Positions 1 to 10,889 of a stretch of DNA of 36,898 bases are shown in pieces. Source of the DNA: Sperchopsis tessellata (lineage: Eukaryota; Arthropoda; Insecta; Coleoptera; Hydrophilidae); NCBI GenBank assembly GCA_033557685.1, contig JAWQRN010000130.1:1-36898 (forward strand), given 5' to 3'. A program made the position numbers and the translations under genes. The notes under the pieces are model-generated. The model saw nothing but the letters and a program-made list of their open reading frames with translations, made no database searches and was not told where the DNA came from. Numbering within the stretch: the stretch's first letter is position 1; every line of letters begins with the position of its first letter.

Positions 1-1440
1 ATGTAATACTATAAACAAAACAGCTAATACAATAAATAAATATCTTGTGTTTTGACATGAATAATCTGGAATTTATAAAACACAAGCTTCTAGGTCTAAA
101 CTTTTTAAGGAGACCAACAGACTATAAAGAACTTAATACAAATTTCATTAATTAGGTATATTTAAAATAAATTAAAAGAAAAACTATTTAAATTCTAAAT
201 ATATAAAATTAAGCCGGTCCAATAGAATAATATAAATGAAAACAATAACAGCCAACCATGTCCACTCAAGAGTGTTTTATTTCATGTGAATTATATTGTT
301 TACAATATGGATAAAACTGAAAAAGAAGAAACTCCCTAACGGTGTTGCTTAATATTAAGAATCCCCTTTTAATTTCAATTAATAATCTAAAAATTCTTTC
401 AGAACTTTGATTTTAAGGGAATTAACATTTACATTTTATAAACTTTTTTTTTATGATTTCGCTTAGTTTCACTAGTTATTTCTGTAGATTATCTTATTTT
501 GTTATAAGAAAAAATGAGGTAAAAATAATCAAGTGAAAAGAAATTCATCAAATTTTAATGTAGTTTGGGAAAAATAATTTTATCACAATGGTAAAATCCT
601 TCTCAGAAAAGGGTATGTCAAAACATACATTTAAAACCATGCATAAAAGCACCACTAGTTTGTTAATAATCAAACCAATAATTCAATCACAGGTAGCAAC
701 TGACATGTCATATTGAGTGAGTAGTGATAGCAAAACATAAAGTAGCCTTATGTAGATATTGAAATGATAAAATAAGTTTTTCTGGAAGCAAGTAATTCAT
801 TGTTTAATTACTTCAAAAATAAAAATGAAATTTGGCTGCAATGAATGATATTTTTGGAGATATTTTGATCGCACCAGGTCAATGACGGTCTTTTTTGGAG
901 GCAGTATGATTGATGTCCGTTGTTGTGCCCTACATTCAACGATACCCAAATGCCATTTTTCAACATGATAACATAAGGTCATATGGGGCTCAGTCACCCA
1001 GGAGATACGTAAAAAGAAACCAAATACCCCTTCTGTCTTGCGTTCCTAAATCCCCTGATCTATCCCTAACTTAACATGTGTAGAATATAATTTTCAGAAA
1101 TATATGTACTTTCTCCAAATTTGAATCATTTTATAATTTTGGTCCTACTAATTTATATACGAGGTGTGATCAACATCTCTCCATCCCTTCTTGGTGTTGC
1201 TTTGAGTGGGTGTTTTAAAAATCACATGGAAATTATAAATTGTGATTTAGTGCACAAAAGGCTATGATTTTCCAGTTTTTATTTTTAACCACAGAATTGT
1301 ACATTAGTAACCCCTGTTGTAAAGTATTAGTGTGCACCACATTATGGCCATCTGCTTGACATTTGTGAATTCTATTCAAGGAAAAAGTCTTTAAAAGATA
1401 ATATTTAGTTCTAAGGTAGAAGAATAAATCTACTAACCAT
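1..1440. other. AT-rich stretch without a recognised gene
   Basis: No exon, RNA gene or element could be assigned. A 66-codon minus-strand frame (797-997) and a 70-codon minus-strand frame (1233-1445) have no family signature. Missing 3' exons of the vanin-like gene (minus strand, first five exons at 8928-3383) could lie here. I looked for the post-active-site segment of the family and could not find it. Confidence 0.5.
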
Positions 1441-1442
1441 GG

Positions 1443-2690
1443 CATTCGCGGCCTAGCTTTACGATGGGTAACCTCTTACCTATTCAATAGGAAGCAAGCC
1501 GTTATGATAAAACATGACGTAAAAAAAATGTATCTCTCGAGAAACGTCCATTGGAAGGGGTGTGCCTCAAGGTAGAATCCTTGGACCCATATTTTGTATA
1601 GTTTTTATTAATAACATTATTCAAGTATTGGCTGTTAGCAAGCATCTACTCCTAAATTATGCTGATGATACTAGTTTGCTTATTGGGGGTTCTACATTTA
1701 CGGATATCGTGAGAGACGGTGATGGTTGTTTCAAAATAACAAATTAATCTTAAACACAAACAAAACAAACTGCATATTATTTAAGGCCAAGAATATGATT
1801 GATGCTAATCCAGAAACAATAAGGATAAATTCCGAAAGTATACCACTGTCATCTACTATTAAAGTTTTGGGTGTTTACATTGATGATGAGTTAAACTGTA
1901 AATGCCACATAGACAATTTATCAAAAAGAATTAGCTCCAACATTTTCGATTTACCGATAGTTCATAGGAATTTGCAACCTGATGTTTTAAAAATCGTGAA
2001 TTACTCAACTATTTACTCCATTATGCGATATGGAATAATATTTTGGGGCGACTCTGTGGATTCTAACTGAATATTCATTATCCAGAAATATGTATTGAGG
2101 ATTATGTGTAACATAGTGACTCCTGTAGTGGCTTCTTTTCTAAATTATAACTTCTCGCGATTCCAGCGATATACATATATGAATGTTTAGTTTTTAATTT
2201 CAAACATATATATTTGACAAAAGTAAACACACTCATTGTTATGGAACACGAAATAGAGATGATTATGTGTATCCAAAACTAAGATTATCTCAGAATAACA
2301 CCTACTACAAATCCATCAAGTTTTATAATGCATTGCCCATTGACATAAAAAATTGTAACACATTGGTCGAGTACAAGAGAAAAATAGTTGAACATATGTG
2401 TAGGACCTTACACGATTGCAGATTATTTTTCTAAGTAAATGTAAATTTTGCAATCACATAGTGTGTATGTATTTTTATATGTTTGTGTATAATTTTATTT
2501 CTTCCTCCTTAGTTTATTTTAATCTGGAATTGGTATTTGTGTTTTATGGCTTATTATTTGAAATATTTTTTTGTAATTTTATATAATATATACTAATTTA
2601 GTTACTTTGACACTAGTCAAACATGTACAATTATTAAAATTAGTTTAGTATATTGTCTCATGAATAAAGATATATTGTATTGTATGATGA
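1443..2690 (+). mobile_element. Jockey-like non-LTR retrotransposon remnant (5'-truncated, reverse transcriptase C-terminal half and 3' UTR)
   Basis: Several frames join into the second half of a jockey-clade reverse transcriptase. At 1444 the frame reads RGLALRWVTSYLFNRKQ, the conserved motif before the GVPQG block. At 1559-1747 it reads GVPQGRILGP and then YADDTSLL, the catalytic box. At 1726-2070 it reads NKLILNTNKT, then KVLGVYIDDEL, then YGIIFWGDS, matching the thumb region. At 2230-2433 a further frame reads YGTRNRDDYVYPKLRLSQN and ends at a stop after RLFF. The frames shift near 1550 and 1730 and there is a stop at 2068-2070, so the copy is dead. An AATAAA at about 2663 is followed by TTGTAT-type repeats near 2675-2690, which fits the 3' end. 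The 5' end, endonuclease and gag are absent. Clade assignment is by motif memory. Confidence 0.85.
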
Positions 2691-2699
2691 ATAGTTATT

Positions 2700-3382
2700 T
2701 CTTGTAGATCTTCGGTGGTTAAGTCAAACTATATTTTTACAAAGGTCAGAGCAAAAAAATTAAAGTAGATCTGATAAATATTACGAAAAAATAATGAGTT
2801 TATAATCTGAAGAATTCAAAAATCTTCCACCAACTAGTACATTCATGGATTACCCATTTGTCATTGTTGATGTGGAAAATATGAAAAGATATATTAGTAA
2901 TTTATTTTCAGTAAATTTATCTGAGGTGTAAAATGAGGATATTTTTCTGCAAAGCAAAATATACTTATAAGCTCATAGTTGACAATCTATTAGGAATATA
3001 ATGGGCGATTCAATATTTTGATTTAAAACAAATTGCGTTTTATTTAATATTAGTTAGATTCATTTACTTGCCTTTTCGACAATGAATGTAATCAAGTCAA
3101 AATACCACTTAGATTATAGATTAGACTAAAAATATGCAATGCAAGTCTTCAGCAAATGAATTTTTATTATTTACATTTAGAATTAATACAGAATTTTTTT
3201 ATCTATTAAAAGTAATTTTTGGATATACATATATATTTACATGTGTTTGTGTGGTGAACCGTAACATTTGGTAAAATTTAGAAATAACCCTTAGCCTGCA
3301 AAAGTCTGCCCAGGCCTGCTTAAGAGGGCTTGCCTTGAGCTGAATCATGATGGCTGAGATCTATTTTTTTAATTTAATTTAC
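2700..3382. other. Intron or downstream sequence of the vanin-like gene, nothing recognised
   Basis: This stretch follows the splice donor of the last identified vanin-like exon (donor GT at 3381-3382 on the minus strand). It is AT-rich. A GC-richer patch at 3295-3355 gives a minus-strand frame containing QAWAD, but it does not fit the family, and using it would need an intron of only 22 bases. Confidence 0.45.
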
Positions 3383-3591
3383 CTTGAAGGAAAGGTGTAT
3401 TGGATCCCCATGCTGTTGGAAATATAATGTCTGTTACTTTTTCATCTTTCAATACATCCACTGAAGGAGTTTTGAACATTATATCAAAACATGTGAATAT
3501 CCCAAATGTAACACCAAAATCTGTGGTGAAAGTTACGATAGCGCTACCAGGTGTTAAACTTGGCTCATTGTATAATGCAATTTTTCTGTAC
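3383..3591 (-). CDS. vanin-like: Vanin-like coding exon 5 (catalytic Lys and Cys)
   Basis: The exon has one base completing Lys157, then 69 codons and one base (phase 1 end). The acceptor is CACATTTTAG and the donor is GTAAAT. The catalytic Lys codon is at 3582-3584 (YRKIALYNEP) and the nucleophile Cys codon at 3489-3491 (TTDFGVTFGIFTCFDIMF). TDIIFPTAWGSNTPFLQ is the segment that follows the active site in this family. The open plus-strand frame over 3400-3693 is only its antisense shadow. Confidence 0.93.
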
Positions 3592-6500
3592 CTAAAATGT
3601 GGTATATTTAATCATAAAAGTCTAAGCAGATACATTATGGTAAAATATTTAGATTTTCTAAATAATCAAAGAGCACGGTGTTATAATAATTAATACATGA
3701 TGAATGTATGAGAGAACACATGGAAAAAAAATTAAGTTTAAAGGTATTGCATATTTGAATGGAATTGAATATGCCAATACAATTTTAAATATATTATCAA
3801 ACTATTTATACTTCAAAATAGTATTAATAGACCCACTAATAAGAATAAAATCATCACAAACTAAATAGAGTATTCAAATACTAGATTTTTAATTAATTTA
3901 TTTGTTCCACAACTTTACATAGTAGTCACTTAAAACACAAACAAACTTCACATGAAGTATTTTGCTCTTTAAAAAATAGAACATAGATGTAATTTGTTAA
4001 CACAGGCAAAATTATAACTGCCCAAGATTTGTCAAAGGCCTTCAACTGTATAGATTTATTTGTTCCACAACTTTACATAGTAGTCACTTAAAACACAAAC
4101 AAACTCCACATGGAGTAGTTTGCTTTTTAAAAAATATTTAAGTTGTATCGTTTTGAGTTTCAATGAATAACTGATTATTTAAACACATATTTATCTAATA
4201 GCGGAAAGATAAACTTGTGTATCTTATGGCAGCATTTTAGGTCTACTACCTTTTGTACTATTCATCAATGATAGATCTAGCAACTAATCTGGCAACATAA
4301 ATATATTGTTGCCGGGAAGTAATTATATGTATAACATATTTTGATACAAGGTGATCATTTGTTGGTACTGCTCTTCAACATAACCTGACACTTAGGGTAC
4401 AATATATAACAGAAATCACCAATGGTGATGATGTTGCTGTGATTCCCAAATCTCAAAAGGAACTGCAAAATTTTGTAGCAGGACTAAGGAAGCTCTGAAG
4501 AGAGGATTAAAAATAAATGAACAAAACATGAAATATATGGAAATGGTGGTACTGTGAGGAACACTAACACAGACAAATACGTAGTGATAAAAATTGGATA
4601 AAACTCAAAACAAAAATTTGGGAAAGCTTTGTATATTTGGGAACACTAAAAACACACAACTATGACAACAGAAAGGAAATAGAAGCAAGGATAGTAACAG
4701 GGAACGGAAGTGTTGGGAATTTGGGATCGGTGCTAAGATCAATAGAAGTATCACGAAAAATAAAGATACGAATATATCAGACAGTAATACGCCCAGCAGT
4801 GATATACGCATGTGAAACTTGGATATGAAACAGAATAAGAGAATATTGCAAAGTGAAAGATAAAACTATTACAAACAATTTATAGTAGAAGAAAAATGTT
4901 GGAAATGTATGGAGAACCAGGAATTGCAGATAACAAGGGCTTAAAGAATCTGAAGAATTGGGAGCGTGCAGAGACTCCAAAATGAAAGAGTAACAAAAAT
5001 GGTACTGAAAGGGGGACATTTTAGCATGATAAGAGGCAGGCCAAAGAAATGATGGATTAATGCAGAGGAGGAAGATTTGAAGAGACTACAGGTGTAAAAC
5101 TTGAAAGAAGTTACAAATAACAGTAGGAAATAACAAACCAAGCCCTAGGCTTGAAAAGTCCATAGCGCTGACATATACATATATACATATTCGAGAACAG
5201 TGTATTGTATAGGCAAGCAAAAAGCAGTGGTCTTTTTATATTTCTCTAGATGACAAATTTAGTATTGTATCAGAAATAGAAAAAGGAAACAAGAAAGTGG
5301 ATATTTTTCATGAAAGAAAAATGTCAAGCTATTTTCAATAATTTTGATAGGGAAAGAAAACATTCTGAGAGCGCAGAACAATTTTAAACAAAAACAAAAC
5401 GATTTACAGTTGTTGCTAATCCAGAGTTGGATTAGACAGTGTTAAAATGTATAGAAATACATTTATTCTGTCTTCTCGCTACTATGCTCGCTACACATTT
5501 AGCATATAAAATTTTACATTTTGTCTAGTACAATTAACGGATTACATCCATATAATCAATAATCAGTTCAATTCAAGAATTTGAAGTCATATTTTTGATA
5601 TTGAAAGTTTGTTTCAACGGGAGTTTTGGTATGTAGCCTGGAGAAAAACTGGCCAAACTTAGAGAAATGATATCCCTGATTGTAAGTATGAAAAAGTAAT
5701 TTACAGAAAATTTCATAATATATTAATAATCCTAAATGGTAAAATGAGCTAAGTCACAGGGTAAGAACTTATTTGTAAGTATAGAGTTAAAATTATACCC
5801 CTTACAATGATAAAATTTCTTGTAAGTACCACATATAATGAAATTTAATTAGAATGAGAATTTTCTCTTGTCTCTTTGATCCTGTCCTACCGCATGACTA
5901 CTGAATGTATACTACTTTAAGTACCTAAATACCTATATTTAGGGTAATTTTAAATGTTTATGGATAGTACAAAACAACATTGTTACAGGTATATATTTGA
6001 AATAATGATGGAAGGAATAATGGAAACTTACTTGGTCACTAGTTTTCCTTTTCTGTCAAAGACAACGTTTGTGTTGTGGTACTGAGTTTTGTTCCCCATT
6101 GCTTTCTCAAGAATATTGGCAACCACATATATATTTGATGCCTTTGCAGCACATGAAAGAGTATTCAATACATACTGCAAAAAATTACAATACATAAAAT
6201 ATAATACTGTAAAAAAATCTTAATATACAGTTTTTCTAAGGAAATATTATATTTACAGCATTATGTGGTGCATTTGTTCTGCATGGCTCAAACTGATCTG
6301 GTTCCGGTACAGGAATTGACCAAGTGTCAATATGTACTAAAAGTGATCCAAACGCATCAATGGGTACAATGCCACCTTCGGGGAATACAATTATATCCAC
6401 ATTCTTAAAAAAAAGATAACATTAATAATTAATACTAGCATAGGTCCATCAAAATGTGCTGTGGTGTATTGTACTGATATGCTGAATGCAAGTTCCGTTG

Positions 6501-8928
6501 GCAATACTGATTTTGATATAGTCATGTGTAATAGTTTGAAAGGTGTGCAATTTGTACAACCTTGAGTGTATACTATATTAGTATTAGGAACTACATACAG
6601 TAATACCCCAGAGACATTCCTGGGCAATAAACGTTACGTGAATTAGCTTTTAAAGGATTTATTGATATTTATAATTATAAATTTACATAAATACTAAAAT
6701 TTTCACGTATGTATGTATAATATAAGCTGAAGGAATATTCTGTACGTATAAATCCAAACAAGTTGTTTCCATGCAATTTATTGCAAGTACTCACCCACAA
6801 AGGTAGATTTTAAATGTGAATAAACGAGCAATGTTCAACGAGGTATTGCTGTATACAATTTACAAAATAAAAATTCACTCTTAGATATTTATATTATCTA
6901 TATTTATGGTGTTTCCAGTTGGAAACTATGCAGATGATCAGAAAAGTGCCGACGGTGTACTGAGTTCATTCTTTGAAGTAATATCACTCGCCTGGAAAAT
7001 GTTCCTTGAACAGTGGATGAAACATCAGCACTTTTCATAGCCTCTACTGAGTTTCCATCTGGAAACAACATTCATATAGATAATAACCGTTAACCGTTTA
7101 AACTGATTTTAAGTTTATGTATGATATGGTTATATTGTACCACAGACAAGTAGATGCAGACCTTTGCTGCTTTTGTTTGTGCACAAAGATTCCTTCAGAA
7201 AATATTCACAAGAATTTCCAATAGATGTGCAACCTCATGGACAACATTTTTCAGGAGAACAGTTTTAACCCCACAATAGTCTATCATGTTTTTTTTCTAC
7301 AACTACTTCATCTTAATTGTTAAGTTGTTCCACATCAATTCTTAAAGCCTCATTTTGTACACTAGAATGGTTTAAATAGTTGTATGCCCTATTTCATAGA
7401 AAAATATGTTTAACTATTATATGTAATAGACTTCCACGGTTAGTATCTGTATTCACTGCGCTGAATTAATTTATTGAAGTAACATCACTCGCCTTGAAAA
7501 TGTCCCTTGCAACAGTGGACGAAACTTCGGCACTTGTCAGAGCCTCAACACCGTTTCCACCTGGAAATAACATTCATATGTTTAACTATCTTGCTGTAAG
7601 GAACTGTTTCGCTGTTGGAGTTAGTTTCTTCGTTCTGCATAAATCACACTCCATATAATTCAAGTGTGTATGTAGATAGTATTATTTTTTCTTGAGCCTT
7701 TTCTTTCTCCAGACATGTAATGTAAAATTTTCTTGTAATTGTTTAAGGTACTTATGACTAAAAAGCTTTCATATCCACACAATCCATAGTATTAAGTGGA
7801 TCTTAAGTATTACAGATACTCGTAATTCTTTTACTTAACACTTAACTGCTGAAGAAGCAATCAATCCACAGATTTTCTCATACAATATTTTCAATTGTCT
7901 CGGTCATTACTTGATATTTTATATCAACATTATGATCACCAGAAATGTGCATATCCAATATTTTAATGTTGGACACATGTATTTATTGTTGTTTAAAAAC
8001 TAATTTTACAAACACCTACTTGAATTTCCAGCATATATTGAAGGTTCACCAATCACCATATAATTCAATATTTCTTTATATAAAATCAATGTTTAAATCC
8101 CCCACCCGACCTATCCCAAAATTTGAATATTTTTATATTTTGTGAATCAGTAATCAATGTACCAAACACCTCAATTACTCCTTTAATAGACATTTGTTTA
8201 ATTCTTCAAATTATTTTATTAGAAGATTGTTATCCAGTTTCACAGTACACCTTCATGCTAATTTACTGTTTGATATAAGTGCCTTGGACAGAGTAGTTTC
8301 TTCAGTTCACAGCAAGTGTTTCCTCAATTAACCAGTGCTTCTTTCCATTGTACATACAACCTCAATATTATTTTCATTAAAATGGAATTGAAATAGATTC
8401 AATTTGTTCCTTACAGACTACACATTTATAAAAGTAAAATATTGTTAATTCTCTCCTTCAAATGATTTTGAAAAAAATGTGCCTGCAAATGACTAATCCT
8501 GTCGCATTTTGGGTTTCTTTTTACTGGTGTTTGACTCATTCTTTTGTATTTCTTCTACAATTTTTTAGAGGTCGTTTTATGATATACTTTTTTAAGTACA
8601 CAACCATACAAACCTGCTTAATCCAAACCTACAGAAAATGGGATATGTTAGTATATAAATAAAATGTTCACCTGCTTTCCAGCTTCTTCTATTAACTTTT
8701 TGTATTCATTGGTGTTATTAGTCATAACATTATAAGGAACATCCGCCCTAGCTCCTTTTGGTTTATTCTCTACCACAGCAGCTTTATAAGTTTCCTGAAA
8801 ATAAATGCAAGTATTAACATTGGTTAAGAGTCAACTAAATAACTTTTTAACCTTAACAATCTGCGTCTTACCTGGGATAATACTTGAATGAAAAGGCAGA
8901 ATAACAGTATGCCTTGAAGGTATGCCAT
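3383..8928 (-). CDS. vanin-like: Vanin-like / pantetheinase (CN-hydrolase superfamily) gene, first five coding exons, 3' end not found
   Basis: Coding exons on the minus strand are 8872-8928, 8672-8794, 6257-6403, 6032-6174 and 3383-3591. All have GT/AG borders and phases that join without a stop, giving 226 codons plus one base. Vanins and biotinidase are secreted or GPI-anchored nitrilase-fold amidases that hydrolyse pantetheine or biotinyl amides. Residues 1-19 form a signal peptide (MAYLQGILLFCLFIQVLSQ). The nitrilase triad is complete: Glu69 in IIVFPEGGI, Lys160 in YRKIALYNEP, and Cys191 in GIFTCFDIMF, with spacing close to human vanin-1. LSCAAKASNIYVVANI and NTNVVFDRKGKL are further family signatures. 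NNT and NKT are possible N-glycosylation sites. Full-length family members have about 500 residues, so roughly half is missing, including the C-terminal domain. Nothing seen is broken. The family call is strong; the substrate is inferred. Confidence 0.92.
3896..3978. repeat. 83-bp direct repeat, copy 1
   Basis: This segment repeats at 4054-4136 with a 158-bp offset and only a few differences. It begins ATTTATTTGTTCCAC and ends with a TTTAAAAAATA run. Confidence 0.85.
4026..4284 (+). mobile_element. Non-LTR reverse transcriptase fragment (decayed)
   Basis: A frame at 4026-4055 reads DLSKAFNCID, the RT motif usually DLSKAFDCVDH. A second frame at about 4229-4284 reads GSILGLLPFVLFINDRSSN, the GSILGPLLFVLFIND block. 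The spacer is frame-broken and contains the second copy of the 83-bp repeat. It lies in the intron between vanin-like exons 4 and 5, opposite in sense to that gene. Confidence 0.75.
4054..4136. repeat. 83-bp direct repeat, copy 2
   Basis: This is the partner of 3896-3978. It sits immediately after the DLSKAFNCID frame, so it is probably the original position within the RT fragment, with copy 1 the duplicate. That direction is inferred. Confidence 0.8.
4410..5150 (+). mobile_element. Non-LTR element remnant: endonuclease/reverse transcriptase C-terminal part
   Basis: GDDVAVIPKSQKELQNF at about 4420 resembles the catalytic ADD box. RGLKINEQNMKYM at about 4500 follows in a shifted frame, as in GLKINE-KTKYM of this RT class. 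At 4637-4828 a frame reads EIEARI, SVLRSIEVSRKIKIRIYQTV and IRPAVIYACETW, the typical RT thumb. A further frame near 5025-5090 reads RGRPKKWWINAEEEDLKRL, the usual C-terminal motif. Many stops and shifts show it is dead. It is antisense to the vanin-like gene, within its intron. Confidence 0.85.
5160..6031. other. Intron 4 remainder of the vanin-like gene
   Basis: AT-rich sequence between retroelement debris and the donor of exon 4. No frame or repeat of note was seen. Confidence 0.6.
6032..6174 (-). CDS. vanin-like: Vanin-like coding exon 4
   Basis: The exon has 47 codons plus two bases. The acceptor is TTTTTTGCAG and the donor is GTAAGT. It encodes YVLNTLSCAAKASNIYVVAN and then NTNVVFDRKGKLVT, core strands of the vanin nitrilase domain. 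The split Lys codon is completed in the next exon, about 2.4 kb away across an intron loaded with retroelement debris. Confidence 0.92.
6257..6403 (-). CDS. vanin-like: Vanin-like coding exon 3 (catalytic Glu)
   Basis: The exon has 49 codons, phase 0 to phase 0, with acceptor TTTTTAAG and donor GTAAAT. NVDIIVFPEGGIVP contains the nitrilase catalytic glutamate, codon at 6377-6379. IDTWSIPVPEP and the cysteine in EPCRTNAP match the insert typical of vanins. Confidence 0.92.
6911..7077. repeat. Palindrome-bounded repeat, copy 1
   Basis: The unit has near-palindromes at both ends with 7-base arms GTTTCCA/TGGAAAC: 6911-6926 and 7051-7066. The segment 6973-7077 is repeated with divergence at 7474-7579, sharing ATCACTCGCC, ACAGTGGA and AACATTCATAT. 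No protein frame explains it. A non-autonomous transposon terminus is possible. Confidence 0.7.
7474..7579. repeat. Palindrome-bounded repeat, copy 2
   Basis: Diverged copy of 6973-7077, beginning TTGAAGTAACATCACTCGCC. It ends in a similar near-palindrome GTTTCCACCTGGAAAT (7553-7568) followed by AACATTCATAT. The upstream palindrome of copy 1 has no clear partner here. Confidence 0.7.
8672..8794 (-). CDS. vanin-like: Vanin-like coding exon 2 (start of CN-hydrolase domain)
   Basis: The exon has 41 codons, phase 0 to phase 0, with acceptor TTTTCAG and donor GTGAAC. YKAAVVENKP is the first beta strand of the nitrilase fold, and the NEYKKLIEEAGKQ helix leads into the Glu motif of the next exon. 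Confidence 0.9.
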
Positions 8929-8933
8929 GTTCT
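8872..8933 (-). CDS. vanin-like: Vanin-like coding exon 1 (signal peptide)
   Basis: The exon carries five untranslated bases after an acceptor TTTTAG, then ATG at 8926-8928 and 19 codons. It ends phase 0 at CAG before donor GTAAGA. The encoded segment is a hydrophobic secretion signal (GILLFCLFIQVLS). The ATG is the only start that gives a signal sequence and joins the next exon in frame. Confidence 0.85.
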
Positions 8934-9534
8934 CTAAAATGACAAGAAAAATATTAGTAAGATGATCGAAGAATTTATCTATAACAATACATGTGGGTGT
9001 GGTAAGTTGTATATAATTTTTCTCAAAAACTTCTTATCCAAAGGCATTAATATTCTATAAGATAATAAATGATGAAAAGATCCAATTAAACACCAAAGAA
9101 ATTATAACGTTCTTCAACCTGTTTCAGGGCTTGATATATCATCTTTAGAACACCTGATATAGAATAAAATTGAAAGATATATAAGAGAATTCTATAGAAA
9201 TAACTGCTAAATCCCATATGTGGTATCGGGAACCTAAATATCAAGTATTGATTTAAAATAAAAGATTCTACCATTTATAAACTTAACTTGTCAATAAATA
9301 ATCTTTTAAACGATGCCCAACAGATATATTCTATTAACTTCTAGTATGTAAACAGTAAAATTTCAGTTTTATTTTCAAACTACAAGAACATAGTGATAGC
9401 TCATCTAATAGATTCTGTTTGCGATATATTAAAAAAAAACAAAGTATCATCAGAATTATGCACACTATATAAATATAAACAAAAATGTAACACTTTAAAA
9501 AGATTAATCAATCTTGCACATTAAACAATGTTAC

Positions 9535-9575
9535 CTGAATATGCAGAAAATCACTTTCCCATTGGAAATCTAGTA
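9535..9575 (-). other. Probable non-coding first exon of the vanin-like gene
   Basis: A good donor (CAG followed by GTAACA, GT at 9533-9534) lies on the minus strand. It could splice to the acceptor just before the coding ATG (exon from 8933), leaving a 5' UTR intron of about 600 bases. The 5' limit is set only by distance from the TATA-like box and is approximate. Confidence 0.4.
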
Positions 9576-9602
9576 CAAATTAAACGTAAGCTTTAAAAGT
9601 AG

Positions 9603-9610
9603 ATATAAAA
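9603..9610 (-). promoter_or_regulatory. TATA-like box for the vanin-like gene
   Basis: The minus strand reads TTTTATAT here, about 30 bases upstream of the inferred start of the non-coding exon and 70 bases upstream of its donor. No initiator match was recognised. In AT-rich DNA such a word is weak evidence alone; its position before a good donor is the main support. Confidence 0.3.
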
Positions 9611-9983
9611 TCGGGAAAACCTTATTTATCATCACGCATAGACAACAAGTTAGATTGGAAAGTGTAGTGAAAAACCTCGCGTTATTACTAGTTCCTCTTC
9701 GTGTCGCTTATGCGTGCGCGAGAATTAAAATTCACAGGGCAGAGGAACTGTTCATCCAATTAGATAAAAGTATATTGTTTTAAAATGTAAACTGTCCATG
9801 ATAACAAAATGACGGCAAATCTAAAAATAAACTTCGAGTTTACAAAATATCGACCAAAACGTTAGGTACGTTTTTAAAACTTTACAATATTCCGTCCCAA
9901 GTGATCTGATAAACTTCGAGTATAATTTTCTCGCACCAAGGCCAGGTCACGGTAAAAAAAAAGCCAAAATATAATTAATGATA

Positions 9984-10190
9984 TGTAGGGATGTGTCAGG
10001 TTTCTTAAGATTAAAATAATAATCAGTTTCTCTCGTACTACTAGTTTATTTTAATTTTAGAACCAAAACGTAACATAACAAACTGAACTCGTCTCTCCGT
10101 TGCCAAGCAAACACTACTATTTTACCAACTTAAAATAACAAACTACTAAACTAACGGGCGCCAAGTTTAAATTCAAAAATATCGATTACA
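9984..10190 (-). repeat. Gypsy 3' LTR (207 bp)
   Basis: On the plus strand it begins TGTAGGGATGTGTCA and ends ATATCGATTACA. It matches 13458-13641, with a short insertion or deletion near 10115-10155. Since the element is minus-sense, this is the 3' LTR. Confidence 0.9.
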
Positions 10191-10421
10191 GTTCGGCCAA
10201 TTCTGACACTTGATCGTCCTCGATCATAACATAACAAAAAATACATGTCATATTTATTAAACATAATAATACATAAGTATTGCACATGGTTATCATCAGA
10301 AAAGAAAATAAGATAAACATAATATATATAATCACTACACTAAACAAGTTTTAAGTACTTATAACAAATTTAAAAATATAAATGTACATAAGGAAACAGA
10401 ATTAATACAATATTCATATAA

Positions 10422-10604
10422 CTATAATTTCATATTTTCGGGTGCATAAACTCCTTCAAAGGGTTTTTGTGCAACTTGGATGTTTTCTACATGAGTGATA
10501 AAATACTTATAATTATCAAGCACACTTTTAATTTCATAAGAACCACGGTACTTAGGTAACAGCTTTTTATTTACCCCTGAAGTCACATCAGTGTTTTTAA
10601 CCAC
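10422..10604 (-). pseudogene. Gypsy integrase C-terminal region (fragment)
   Basis: The frame reads GVNKKLLPKYRGSYEIKSVL and ends near EGVYAPENMKL. This is the chromatin-facing C-terminal segment after the integrase core of insect Ty3/gypsy elements. The 60-codon frame is open, but its upstream junction to the core is broken by a frameshift near 10620. Confidence 0.85.
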
Positions 10605-10889
10605 AACATAATCACCTTGATTATATTTATGGGGTGTTTTGTGTCAAAATACTTTCTATTGTACTCTTGTACCTTAATATTCTGTGCCTTAGCTTCTTGT
10701 CTAACTTCTTCCAAGTTCTCACTATAAGCTCGCAGCTCAAAATAATTTCTTAAAATATCACCCTAGTGTCTTTGGTTGAAACCAAATAAAAGGACCGAAG
10801 GGGCATATCCTGTGGAACGCTAGTACGAATTGTTTATGACGAACTCCACGTCGGGCAAGCAAGTGTGCAATATATTCTTCAATTCACAT

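Larger units (their letters stand above)
6404..8671. other. Intron 2 of the vanin-like gene (2.3 kb)
   Basis: It is bounded by the exon 2 donor (GTGAAC) and exon 3 acceptor. It contains the palindrome-bearing repeat block at 6911-7579. The remainder is AT-rich, and the two 66-codon plus-strand frames (7945-8145, 8462-8662) look random. Confidence 0.7.

Noticed and set aside
3295..3360. Minus-strand QAWAD frame considered as the next vanin-like exon
   Set aside because: Only the AWA tripeptide matches. The surrounding residues do not fit, there is no suitable acceptor, and the intron would be 22 bases.
3400..3693. 97-codon plus-strand frame
   Set aside because: It is antisense to a spliced vanin-like exon with catalytic Lys and Cys; its own sequence has no family signature.
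4605..5141. Three minus-strand frames of 66-80 codons, hydrophobic
   Set aside because: They are antisense to the non-LTR element C-terminus; Phe/Leu/Ser richness is expected from complementing A-rich coding sequence.
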